DNA of 32,820 bases from assembly GCA_964518575.1 (NCBI GenBank), contig CAZFGW010000020.1, forward strand, positions 1 to 32,820, written 5' to 3'. The notes beneath the pieces were generated by a model. It searched no databases. It saw nothing but the letters and a program-made list of their open reading frames with translations, and was not told where the DNA came from. This stretch comes from MGBC163016 sp964518575. Its GTDB lineage: Bacteria; Actinomycetota; Coriobacteriia; Coriobacteriales; Eggerthellaceae. Made by a program: the position numbers and the translations under genes. Every line of letters begins with the position of its first letter. Within the stretch, counting starts at the first letter, position 1. Positions 26,367 to 32,820 of this stretch are shown here, piece after piece.

Positions 26367-26393
26367 TTAGCACTCGAAGCCTTTGAGTGCTAA
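26367..26393. promoter_or_regulatory. CIRCE element (HrcA operator)
   Basis: TTAGCACTC and GAGTGCTAA are exact inverted arms nine bases apart, a perfect match to the CIRCE consensus bound by the heat-shock repressor HrcA. It lies in the groES leader, 96 bp before the start codon, so HrcA should repress groES-groEL. hrcA is not in the window. Confidence 0.95.
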
Positions 26394-26489
26394 CTTTCTC
26401 TTAGAGGGATCTCCTAGAGAGGTTAGCGAAGGCTTAAACGAGTCACCGGATGCGATAACGCTTTAATGTGACGAAAGGAAGGCAGCGTT

Positions 26490-26777
26490 ATGAATTTGAA
26501 GCCACTGGGCGACCGCGTGATCATCAAGCAGGACGAAGCAGAAGAGAGGACCGCTTCCGGGCTTTTCCTCGCTGGCGACAGCAAAGAGAAACCGACCACG
26601 GGTACGGTCATAGCAGTCGGAGAGGGCAAGCTCGACAAAAACGGCAACCGTCTCCCGATGCCTGTTGTTGTGGGTGACCGCGTTGTATACAGCAAGTACG
26701 GCGGAAACGAAGTTCTCTGTGACGACGAGCCTGTGCTCATCGTGCGCGCAGACGACATTTACGCAGTGATCGATTAG
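26490..26777 (+). CDS. groES: Co-chaperonin GroES
   Basis: This 95-residue protein is the heptameric lid of the GroEL chaperonin. It opens MNLKPLGDRVIIKQDEAEER; the mobile loop that contacts GroEL is around TASGLFLAGDSKEKP, and the core contains GTVIAVGEGKLD and VVYSKYGGNEV. Length and sequence are typical. A strong AAGGAAGG lies seven bases upstream of the ATG. It is followed by groEL after 33 bp and lies behind a CIRCE operator. Confidence 0.97.
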   Translation: MNLKPLGDRVIIKQDEAEERTASGLFLAGDSKEKPTTGTVIAVGEGKLDKNGNRLPMPVVVGDRVVYSKYGGNEVLCDDEPVLIVRADDIYAVID

Positions 26778-26810
26778 TCGCATACCAATCAGGAAGGAAT
26801 CACTTATATC

Positions 26811-28439
26811 ATGGCAAAGCAAATCACATTTGACCAGGATGCCCGCAGCAAGCTTGCTGATGGCGTGAAGAAACTCTCCGATGCTGTCAAGGTTACCTTG
26901 GGACCCAAGGGTCGCTATGTTGCCCTTGAGAAATCCTACGGTGCTCCTACCATTACCAATGACGGCGTCACCGTTGCGAAAGAGGTTGAGCTCGAGGACC
27001 CGATCGAGAACATGGGCGCTCAGCTCGTGCGCGAAGTCGCTGTGAAGACCAACGACGTCGCAGGTGACGGCACCACCACCGCAACACTTCTTGCTGATGT
27101 CATCGTTCAGGACGGTCTCAAGAACGTGACCGCCGGTTCGGACGCTCTCGCAATTCGCCGCGGCATCGAGACCGCAACCGAGACCGTTGTCGAAGCCATC
27201 AAGAAGGCATCCGAGACGGTTTCAACCAAGGAGCAGATCGCGAATGTCGGTACCATCTCCGCAGGGGATGCGGTCATCGGTGAGAAGATCGCTGAGGCTA
27301 TGTCAGCGGTTGGCAAAGACGGCGCAATCTCGGTCGAGGAGAGCCAGACGTTCGGTCTTGAAATGGACATCGTTGAGGGCATGCAGTATGACCGCGGCTA
27401 CATCTCTCCGTATATGGCAACGGACATGGAGAAGATGGAAGCGGTTCTCAAAGACCCGTTCATCATGATCACCGATCAGAAGGTTTCCAATGTTCAGGAC
27501 TTCATTCCGCTTCTGGAAGAGGTTATGCGTTCCGGTCGTCCGCTGTTCCTCGTTGCTGAGGATGTTGAGGGTGAAGCGCTCGCAACGCTGCTTCTGAACA
27601 AGCTCCGCGGTACGCTGAATGTTGTCGCTATCAAGGCACCCGGCTTCGGTGATCGCCGCAAGCGCATCCTTGAGGACATCGCAGCGGTTACCGGTGCACA
27701 GGTCATCGACAAGGACTTCGGCATGACGCTTGCCGATGCGACGATCGACATGATGGGTACTGCGAAAACCGTCAAGGTGACGAAGGATAACTCGCTCATC
27801 GTTGATGGCGCGGGCGACAAGAAGGATATCAACGGACGTATCGCTCAGATCAAGTCAGAGCTCGAGCGCACCGATTCCGATTTCGATCGCGAGAAGCTGC
27901 AGGAACGCCTGTCCAAGCTGTCCGGCGGCGTTGCGGTTCTCAAGGTCGGCGCGGCAACCGAGTCCGAGCTCAAAGAGAAGAAGTCTCGCATTGAGGATGC
28001 GCTGCAGGCAACACGCGCTGCTGTCGAAGAGGGTATTGTTGCTGGCGGCGGCGTCGCTCTCGTGAATGCCATCCCGTCTCTTGACGGCATCAAGGCTGAC
28101 GCCGATGAGCAGGTGGGTGTCAACATCATCCGTCGTGCGCTCGAAGCGCCGCTGCGCGCTATCGCCGAGAACGCCGGCTATGAGGGAAGCGTTGAGGTTT
28201 CCGAGGTCAAGAAGGCGAAAGCAGGCACGGGTCGCAACTACAAGACGGGCGAATGGGGCGACATGATCAAGATGGGTGTGAACGACCCGGTCAAGGTCAC
28301 TAGGACCGCTCTTCAGTCCGCTGCATCGGTTGCCAGCTTGATCCTCATCACCGAGGCAACCATCAATGAGATCCCCTCAGAAGGTCCCGATCTCTCCGCG
28401 CTCGCAGGCGCTATGGGTGGCGGCGGCGGAATGTACTAA
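26811..28439 (+). CDS. groEL: Chaperonin GroEL
   Basis: This 542-residue protein is the 60-kDa chaperonin that folds substrates in an ATP-driven double ring. The nucleotide site shows LGPKGR, DGVTVAKEV (Asp51), and GDGTTTAT at 85-92 with Asp86. The segment VEEGIVAGGGVALVNA near the C-terminal equatorial domain is typical. The C-terminus is GGGGGMY, a variant of the usual GGM-repeat tail. The ribosome binding site AGGAAGG is about 13 bases from the ATG, slightly long. Only one groEL copy is present in the window, cotranscribed with groES. Confidence 0.98.
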   Translation: MAKQITFDQDARSKLADGVKKLSDAVKVTLGPKGRYVALEKSYGAPTITNDGVTVAKEVELEDPIENMGAQLVREVAVKTNDVAGDGTTTATLLADVIVQDGLKNVTAGSDALAIRRGIETATETVVEAIKKASETVSTKEQIANVGTISAGDAVIGEKIAEAMSAVGKDGAISVEESQTFGLEMDIVEGMQYDRGYISPYMATDMEKMEAVLKDPFIMITDQKVSNVQDFIPLLEEVMRSGRPLFLVAEDVEGEALATLLLNKLRGTLNVVAIKAPGFGDRRKRILEDIAAVTGAQVIDKDFGMTLADATIDMMGTAKTVKVTKDNSLIVDGAGDKKDINGRIAQIKSELERTDSDFDREKLQERLSKLSGGVAVLKVGAATESELKEKKSRIEDALQATRAAVEEGIVAGGGVALVNAIPSLDGIKADADEQVGVNIIRRALEAPLRAIAENAGYEGSVEVSEVKKAKAGTGRNYKTGEWGDMIKMGVNDPVKVTRTALQSAASVASLILITEATINEIPSEGPDLSALAGAMGGGGGMY

Positions 28440-28498
28440 ACGCCCTTTGAACAACACCTTTCATCGCTGGGGGAACCAGCGGAAAAGATGCCATGTGA

Positions 28499-28530
28499 CA
28501 ACCCCCGATCGTTGGTCGGGGGTTGCTCTT
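28499..28530 (+). terminator. Terminator after groEL
   Basis: CAACCCCCGA pairs with TCGGGGGTTG around a seven-base loop, followed by CTCTTA. The T run is poor but the stem is strong and well placed. A smaller hairpin (CGCTGG/CCAGCG) precedes it. Confidence 0.65.
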
Positions 28531-28621
28531 ATGTGGGGCATCGTTTGCGGATGAGCATACCTTGAATAACAGTTGCGCATCCGAAAACCCAATCTGAAAT
28601 CAGGGCGGGGAATAGGTACAC

Positions 28622-28633
28622 TACAATGATCGT
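28622..28633 (+). promoter_or_regulatory. Candidate leaderless promoter -10 of the metal permease
   Basis: TACAAT (28622-28627) ends six bases before the ATG, which would place transcription initiation at or next to the start codon. No good Shine-Dalgarno sequence or -35 is seen, so this rests on spacing alone. Confidence 0.35.
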
Positions 28634-29632
28634 ATGGAAGACGTCGCGCATATAGCAGAGCATGTACTGGAGCATTCGCTCGCTGATACGCTCTATCTCA
28701 TCCCGTTTTTGTTCGCCACCTATCTTTTGATGGAGTGGCTCGAGCATCGGACGGGCAAACGTACCCAAGACGCCATCCGCAAAGCCGGGTTTGCCGGACC
28801 CCTCATCGGCGCTCTTCTCGGCGTCGTTCCCCAATGCGGCTTTTCTGCGATGTCCGCAACGCTCTACGCAGGGCGCGTGATCACGCTGGGGACGCTCTTT
28901 GCCGTATTCCTTTCAACCTCCGATGAGATGCTCCCCATCTTCATTGCTGAACAGGTTCCGCTCTCTACCATCCTGTCCATCATGGGCACGAAGGTGGTCA
29001 TCGGCATCATCGTGGGATTCGCCATTGACGCGGTCATCCGCGTTGCGCGCCGCGGGAACGAAACGCTACGCATCCATGAACTCTGCGAGCGCGATCGGTG
29101 TGGGTGTGTCGAGGATTGCAAGACGTGTGAGGAAAACCCCGAGCTTGTCTATGAGCATCATGATGATTGTAGCGACACCTGTGATCACACGCACCATCTA
29201 CACGATCATGCACACGATCACGAGCACGGGTGGAAGGGCGTCGTGAAGAGCGCGCTCAAGCACACCGTGCAGGTCATGGTATTCATCTTCATCATCACCA
29301 TCATCTTGAACACAATTTTGGAAACGGGCGGTGAGGAAACGCTTTCTGCGTTCGTTGAAGCAAACGCGGGACTTTCGGTATTCGCCTCGGCGCTCATCGG
29401 GCTTATTCCGAACTGCGCTGCAAGTATCGTGATCGCTGATCTGTACATCGAAGGTGTCCTCGGTGCGGGTGCGATGCTTTCAGGACTTTTGGTTTCTGCG
29501 GGGATCGGATTGCTCGTGTTGTTCAGGACCAACCGTGACTGGCGTCAGAATATAATGATCACCATTGGATTGTATGCCGTCGGCGTGATCTGCGGTCTTG
29601 TCGTCAACGCCCTCGGTATTGTATTTATGTAA
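28634..29632 (+). CDS. Putative heavy-metal/manganese permease (ArsP_2/DUF2899-like)
   Basis: This 332-residue membrane protein resembles the putative 10-TM heavy-metal exporters annotated as manganese transporters (PF11449). Two membrane halves carry matching motifs: GVVPQCGFS (63-71) and GLIPNCAAS (256-264), suggesting internal duplication. Between them a hydrophilic loop at about 148-198 contains seven Cys and eleven His, ending in HDHAHDHEHGW, a probable metal-binding region. Direction of transport and metal are inferred from the family only. It has no good ribosome site and may be leaderless. It lies 40 bp upstream of an HD-domain gene on the same strand, probably cotranscribed. Confidence 0.75.
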   Translation: MEDVAHIAEHVLEHSLADTLYLIPFLFATYLLMEWLEHRTGKRTQDAIRKAGFAGPLIGALLGVVPQCGFSAMSATLYAGRVITLGTLFAVFLSTSDEMLPIFIAEQVPLSTILSIMGTKVVIGIIVGFAIDAVIRVARRGNETLRIHELCERDRCGCVEDCKTCEENPELVYEHHDDCSDTCDHTHHLHDHAHDHEHGWKGVVKSALKHTVQVMVFIFIITIILNTILETGGEETLSAFVEANAGLSVFASALIGLIPNCAASIVIADLYIEGVLGAGAMLSGLLVSAGIGLLVLFRTNRDWRQNIMITIGLYAVGVICGLVVNALGIVFM

Positions 29633-29672
29633 AACGCTTCGGCGGGAACATAGTTGAGAAAGGAAGTCCATC

Positions 29673-30278
29673 ATGGCGAAGCTTGATGCGGGACTTACGC
29701 GTGAAGAGGCTTTTGAACTTCTGAAAGCGCATAACAAGGATCAGTTCCATATCGAACATGGCGAAACGGTCGAGAATACAATGCGTTATTTCGCCGAGGA
29801 GTACGATCCGGAGAATATCGAGTTTTGGGGAATCGTCGGATTGCTTCATGATCTTGATTGGGAAGAGCATGATGACGAGCCGGAAAAGCATACGCTCTAT
29901 GCGGCTCCGCTCATTGAAGAGGCGGGTGGTACGCCCGAACTCATCCGTGCAATCCAAAGCCACACGTCCGATTTCAACCCTGAACTACCGAAGCCCGAAC
30001 TTCAGATGGAGAAGATCTTATTCGCCACAGAGGAACTGACGGGCTTGATCGGTGCGGCTATTGTCATGCGTCCTTCGAAGAGCGTTATGGATTTCGAGGT
30101 CAAGTCGCTGAAGAAGAAATTCAAGGACAAGCGCTTTGCCGCAGGCGTTGATCGCGATGTCATCCGTTCGGGTGCTGCGATGCTTGGCTGGGAGCTCGAT
30201 GAGTTGTTCGCCCGGACGATCGAGGCAATGCGGAGTTTCGCGCCTGATAAAGATACGTTCGTAGCGACGGAGGAGTAA
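29673..30278 (+). CDS. HD-domain protein (predicted phosphohydrolase)
   Basis: This 201-residue protein has the HD superfamily pattern: FHIEHGE with His26/His29, then VGLLHDLDWEEH with the His59-Asp60 pair and Asp62, and His97 in IQSHTSD. HD proteins of this small cytosolic type are metal-dependent phosphohydrolases of nucleotides or related compounds; the substrate is unknown. A good AAAGGAAG precedes the ATG. It sits 40 bp after the metal-permease gene and probably shares its transcript. It is convergent with the MFS gene (41 bp apart), with no strong terminator. Confidence 0.85.
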   Translation: MAKLDAGLTREEAFELLKAHNKDQFHIEHGETVENTMRYFAEEYDPENIEFWGIVGLLHDLDWEEHDDEPEKHTLYAAPLIEEAGGTPELIRAIQSHTSDFNPELPKPELQMEKILFATEELTGLIGAAIVMRPSKSVMDFEVKSLKKKFKDKRFAAGVDRDVIRSGAAMLGWELDELFARTIEAMRSFAPDKDTFVATEE

Positions 30279-30319
30279 GAGCCAGGCATCCTTTCGCGGG
30301 ATTTTGTCGCTGTGCTTTC

Positions 30320-31690
30320 CTAAGGTGTGGTCTTCTTCGCCTTACTGACGATAAGGAAGAGGAAGAATGCGACGATGCCGAGCAATGCCATGGTCACATA
30401 CATCGCCCGATATCCGATGAGCGGCACGATGATTCCCAAAATGAGCGGACCGATACCCACGCCCGCATCTACCAATATATAGTAGGTCGCATTCGCGAGA
30501 CTAATGCGCTCATCGGGCGTGATCTTCACGGCGAAGGAAAGACCGCACGACTGGATCGTGCCGACGCCGTAGCCGAGCACGAGCGCTGAGCCAAGGAGCA
30601 GCCAGTCGTTGGTCGAGCAAGCAATCATGACCATGCCGATCACAACGGCGAAAAAGGCAGGGATCGTCACGGGACGTGCTCCGCGTCGATCGAATGCGCG
30701 CCCCGTGAATGGACGGGTGACGAAGATGCTCAGCGCATAGACAACGAAGAAGACCGAAGCTGCCCGCGAAAGCCCAATTTCGACGGAGTAAGGGGTAAGG
30801 AACGTGAGGATGCTCGAGTAGCCGAAAAAGACAATGCCGGAAACGAGCGAGATGGGGATTACGGACAGTTCGACATAGCGGGAGATCCATGCAGCAAATC
30901 CGTTCGGTTTTGCCTTGCGGTCCTCAAGGCGTGCTGTAAACTCAGCATCGCGGGCTGCCTTTTCTTCACGCTTCTGTTCCACGGGCGCATCCGAGAGATC
31001 ACCTGCGATCTCATCTTCGGCAGCGATGATATCCGCAGTTGCGCTTTTCTTTGTCCGCTTGTGCTGTTCGCGCGTGCTCATGGCAATGATGGTGGGCACC
31101 GCAAGGGCAAGGATGACGCCGGCTATGATGAAGAGCGTCTCGTAACTCACATTGCGCGAGACGAATACGCCGATGAACGGACCGATCGCTGAGCCGAGGG
31201 TGACCGAAAGCATGTAATAGCCGATGCCCTCGCCTTTGCGCGATGCCGGAACGATGCTTGTCACTACGGTAGCGATCGTTGTGGAGCATACGCCATAGCA
31301 AAAGCCGTGGAGGAAGCGCACGAGGATGAGTACCGGCAAGTGAATGGGAAGCAGGTAGGTTGCCGTTAAAGCAAGCTCAAGCACGACAGAAATAATCAGA
31401 AGTATTTTGCGTCCGAACCGATCCATCAACGGCGCGCTTAAAAGGCGTGAGATCAGCGTTCCAATGATGAAGACGCTCGCACAAAAAGCTGCCGCCGATG
31501 CGGGCGCGTGGTAAATGTCCATGGCATAGGCGGTCATGACCACCATGAGCATGAAGTAGTTCGCCGCAATGATGAAGTTGACGACCGTTCCGAGGACAAA
31601 ATCCTTCGTCCAGAGGGGTGTTTTCTCGCTCTTTTTCACGCTTCCTTGCGGATGGTCAGCCGTGCGTGTGCAAGATAAGGTCAAGATCAC
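30320..31690 (-). CDS. Major facilitator superfamily transporter
   Basis: This 456-residue protein has the MFS two-by-six helix layout. The motif A element DRFGRK at 90-95 follows the second helix and a second copy, GRAFDRRGARPV, lies in the C-terminal half. The central cytosolic loop (about 206-265) is long and highly charged (EQKREEKAARDAEFTARLED). The family suggests efflux of drugs, sugars or metabolites; the substrate is unknown. The GTG at 31690 overlaps the uspA-like stop (GTGA), implying translational coupling. A later GTG is possible but sits too near its own AAGGAAG. Confidence 0.88.
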   Translation of the reverse strand: MILTLSCTRTADHPQGSVKKSEKTPLWTKDFVLGTVVNFIIAANYFMLMVVMTAYAMDIYHAPASAAAFCASVFIIGTLISRLLSAPLMDRFGRKILLIISVVLELALTATYLLPIHLPVLILVRFLHGFCYGVCSTTIATVVTSIVPASRKGEGIGYYMLSVTLGSAIGPFIGVFVSRNVSYETLFIIAGVILALAVPTIIAMSTREQHKRTKKSATADIIAAEDEIAGDLSDAPVEQKREEKAARDAEFTARLEDRKAKPNGFAAWISRYVELSVIPISLVSGIVFFGYSSILTFLTPYSVEIGLSRAASVFFVVYALSIFVTRPFTGRAFDRRGARPVTIPAFFAVVIGMVMIACSTNDWLLLGSALVLGYGVGTIQSCGLSFAVKITPDERISLANATYYILVDAGVGIGPLILGIIVPLIGYRAMYVTMALLGIVAFFLFLIVSKAKKTTP

Positions 31691-32112
31691 ACGCCTTCTT
31701 TGGCGATAAGCACGGTGATCGGGGAATTCTTCGTGACGGCATAGCTGACTGAACCCAGGTATCCCTTCACGCCGCCTTTGCCGCGGCTGCCCATGATGAT
31801 CAGGTCACACTGCTCGTCTTTGGCGCATTCGACGATAAGATCCGCCGGTGAGGTGCCTTTCAAGATTTTCACTTCGACATCATTGGGTATGGTGTCTGCA
31901 ATCTCGTTCAGTTCTGACTTGATGTCTTCGATCTCATCCATGACAACGGTATCAATGCCCGATGCTGCAGCTCCTGAGGTGAATATCCTCATGACATGGA
32001 CGAGAAGGATGAAAAGACCGGGATCGCAGGTGGCAAGTTCCCGTGCGATGTGGAGCGCTTTTTCCGAAGGGGCTGAACCGTCGTAGGCAACCAGGATCTT
32101 CTTCGAGCTCAT
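31687..32112 (-). CDS. Universal stress protein, UspA family
   Basis: This 141-residue protein has the single Usp fold: KKILVAYDGSAPSEKAL at the N-terminus and IIMGSRGKGGVKGYLGS near 106-121, close to the ATP-binding G-2X-G-9X-G-S/T motif but one residue shorter in the spacer. It probably binds ATP. I start at ATG 32112, with AAAGG seven bases upstream; the upstream in-frame start at 32157 has no matching site. It precedes and overlaps the MFS gene, so the two form an operon. Its role is probably in stress tolerance or in modulating the transporter, by inference only. Confidence 0.88.
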   Translation of the reverse strand: MSSKKILVAYDGSAPSEKALHIARELATCDPGLFILLVHVMRIFTSGAAASGIDTVVMDEIEDIKSELNEIADTIPNDVEVKILKGTSPADLIVECAKDEQCDLIIMGSRGKGGVKGYLGSVSYAVTKNSPITVLIAKEGV

Positions 32113-32240
32113 AGGACAGCCTTTCTCATGGATTATCCGATACCTCACAGCGTTCATTATATGACCAGTTCGCGCATTGTTTCTTCACAGTTAGTCAGCA
32201 AATTCGAGATCGTGGTCGGTATGAGAGCACAATAAGGGCA

Positions 32241-32262
32241 GCGCCTTTGCAGGCGCAATTTT
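32241..32262 (+). terminator. Small GC-rich hairpin upstream of the tail-anchored protein gene
   Basis: GCGCCT and AGGCGC pair around TTGC and are followed by AATTTTCT. It could be a weak terminator or a leader structure; it lies 34 bp before the next start codon. Confidence 0.35.
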
Positions 32263-32295
32263 CTATCAGGAGCACAGTTTTGAGAAGAGGTTGCT

Positions 32296-32559
32296 ATGAA
32301 ACCGATACCGACGATCGATGAGAAAGCTTTGAAGGCTTCTGAGAAGGCACATCACGATGTACTCGCGAACGACGAGCCGCTGGTGCTTGAATCTTCAGAT
32401 AGTGATCCGGAGTTTCCTGCCTTGGAAGAGTTCGAGGTCGATGCTGATGGTCCGAAGGGCTCGACCGCACGTCATCCCGGGCTTCTTTGGATCGTGATCG
32501 CCATCGTGCTCGTTGTTTTGCTCTGTGTTGTATTCGCCCTGGTTGGTGATTGGCGATAG
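32296..32559 (+). CDS. Small tail-anchored membrane protein of unknown function
   Basis: I do not recognise a family. The 87-residue protein has an acidic, polar N-terminal two-thirds (including SSDSDPEFPALEEFEVDADG) and one C-terminal transmembrane helix (LLWIVIAIVLVVLLCVVFAL, about 63-82), ending GDWR. There is no signal peptide, so the acidic part probably faces the cytoplasm. GAAGAGG lies five bases before the ATG, which supports translation. It stands between the divergent usp-MFS operon and tRNA-Lys. A partner-binding or membrane-tethering role is guesswork. Confidence 0.7.
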   Translation: MKPIPTIDEKALKASEKAHHDVLANDEPLVLESSDSDPEFPALEEFEVDADGPKGSTARHPGLLWIVIAIVLVVLLCVVFALVGDWR

Positions 32560-32594
32560 CCCCGTAAGTGCACATGTCCGCTGATAGTTTTTCA

Positions 32595-32623
32595 TTGACC
32601 GGGATGCGGGACACGTTTACAAT
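32595..32623 (+). promoter_or_regulatory. Promoter of the tRNA-Lys/tRNA-Gln cluster
   Basis: TTGACC (32595-32600) and TACAAT (32618-32623) are separated by 17 bases, close to the sigma-70 consensus, 25 bases before the tRNA. Confidence 0.8.
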
Positions 32624-32648
32624 ACCATCTTGCGTATCGCACGAGCAT

Positions 32649-32724
32649 GGGCCGTTAGCTCAGTTGGTAGAGCAGGGGACTTTTAATCCCAAGGTCGCGG
32701 GTTCGATTCCCTCACGGCCCACCA
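32649..32724 (+). tRNA. tRNA-Lys (anticodon TTT)
   Basis: Acceptor GGGCCGT pairs with ACGGCCC, the D stem is GCTC/GAGC, the anticodon loop CTTTTAA gives TTT, and the T arm is GCGGG/CCCTC (one weak pair). The first anticodon-stem pair is G-A. The 3' CCA is encoded. Confidence 0.94.
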
Positions 32725-32767
32725 TTCGATGCGAACGTTCACGCTGCCGGATGTCCGGCGATCAAGC

Positions 32768-32820
32768 TGGGGTATCGTCCAACGGCAGGACTCTGGTTTT
32801 TGGTGCCAGCTATCTAGGTT
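32768..32820 (+). tRNA. tRNA-Gln (anticodon TTG), 3' truncated by window
   Basis: The 5' acceptor TGGGGTA is typical of tRNA-Gln, followed by D stem GTCC/GGAC and anticodon stem CTGGT/GCCAG around TTTTGGT, giving anticodon TTG. The T arm and 3' acceptor run beyond the window. It probably shares the tRNA-Lys transcript. Confidence 0.9.

Overview
The window reads as an ordinary chromosomal segment of a Gram-positive, moderately GC-rich bacterium. I infer class Coriobacteriia (Eggerthellales-like). The reasons are a Bacillus-like metG-tatD-rsmA-veg order, a perfect CIRCE element ahead of groES-groEL, and a dense set of cytosolic peptidases with amino-acid permeases, as expected of an asaccharolytic amino-acid fermenter. 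The assignment is inference; no rRNA or species marker is present. I found no phage, IS element, CRISPR array or plasmid signature.

Layout, left to right: (1) 1-1180, the end of the ATP synthase operon (atpD C-terminus, atpC, terminator). (2) 1369-9906, plus-strand housekeeping genes: dnaE and truA, then metG, tatD, a flavodoxin-fold reductase and rsmA packed with zero or overlapping spacing. (3) 9980-11642, a convergent S58 (P1/DmpA) aminopeptidase divergent from veg, with a repeated 11-bp motif between them, then tRNA-Ala(CGC). (4) 11781-12911, a membrane O-acyltransferase on the minus strand, ended by a perfect 23-bp hairpin. (5) 13053-21338, a minus-strand run transcribed in the order GGA-type APC permease with a 250-residue tail, second APC permease, S10 serine carboxypeptidase-like peptidase, C45/phospholipase-B-like Ntn hydrolase, C1 aminopeptidase PepC, terminator. 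(6) 21754-23331, a divergent C69 dipeptidase. (7) 23624-26250, an exported membrane-anchored protein of unknown function followed by a NarL/LiaR-type histidine kinase and response regulator. (8) 26278-28530, groES-groEL behind a layered control region (CRP-like palindrome, second palindrome, promoter, CIRCE). (9) 28634-30278, a putative heavy-metal/manganese permease with a Cys/His-rich loop, and an HD-domain protein. (10) 30320-32112, a UspA protein coupled to an MFS transporter on the minus strand. (11) 32296-32820, a small tail-anchored membrane protein, tRNA-Lys(TTT) and a partial tRNA-Gln(TTG).

How it works together: regions 3, 5 and 6 supply five peptidases of different classes (S58, S10, C45-like, C1, C69) and two amino-acid/amine exchangers. 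None of these peptidases shows a signal peptide, so the likely role is intracellular breakdown of imported peptides coupled to exchange of amino acids and end products. No peptide importer lies in the window. The less-explored items are the tailed GGA permease, the C45/PLB-like hydrolase in that operon, the exported protein beside the two-component system, and the metal-permease loop.
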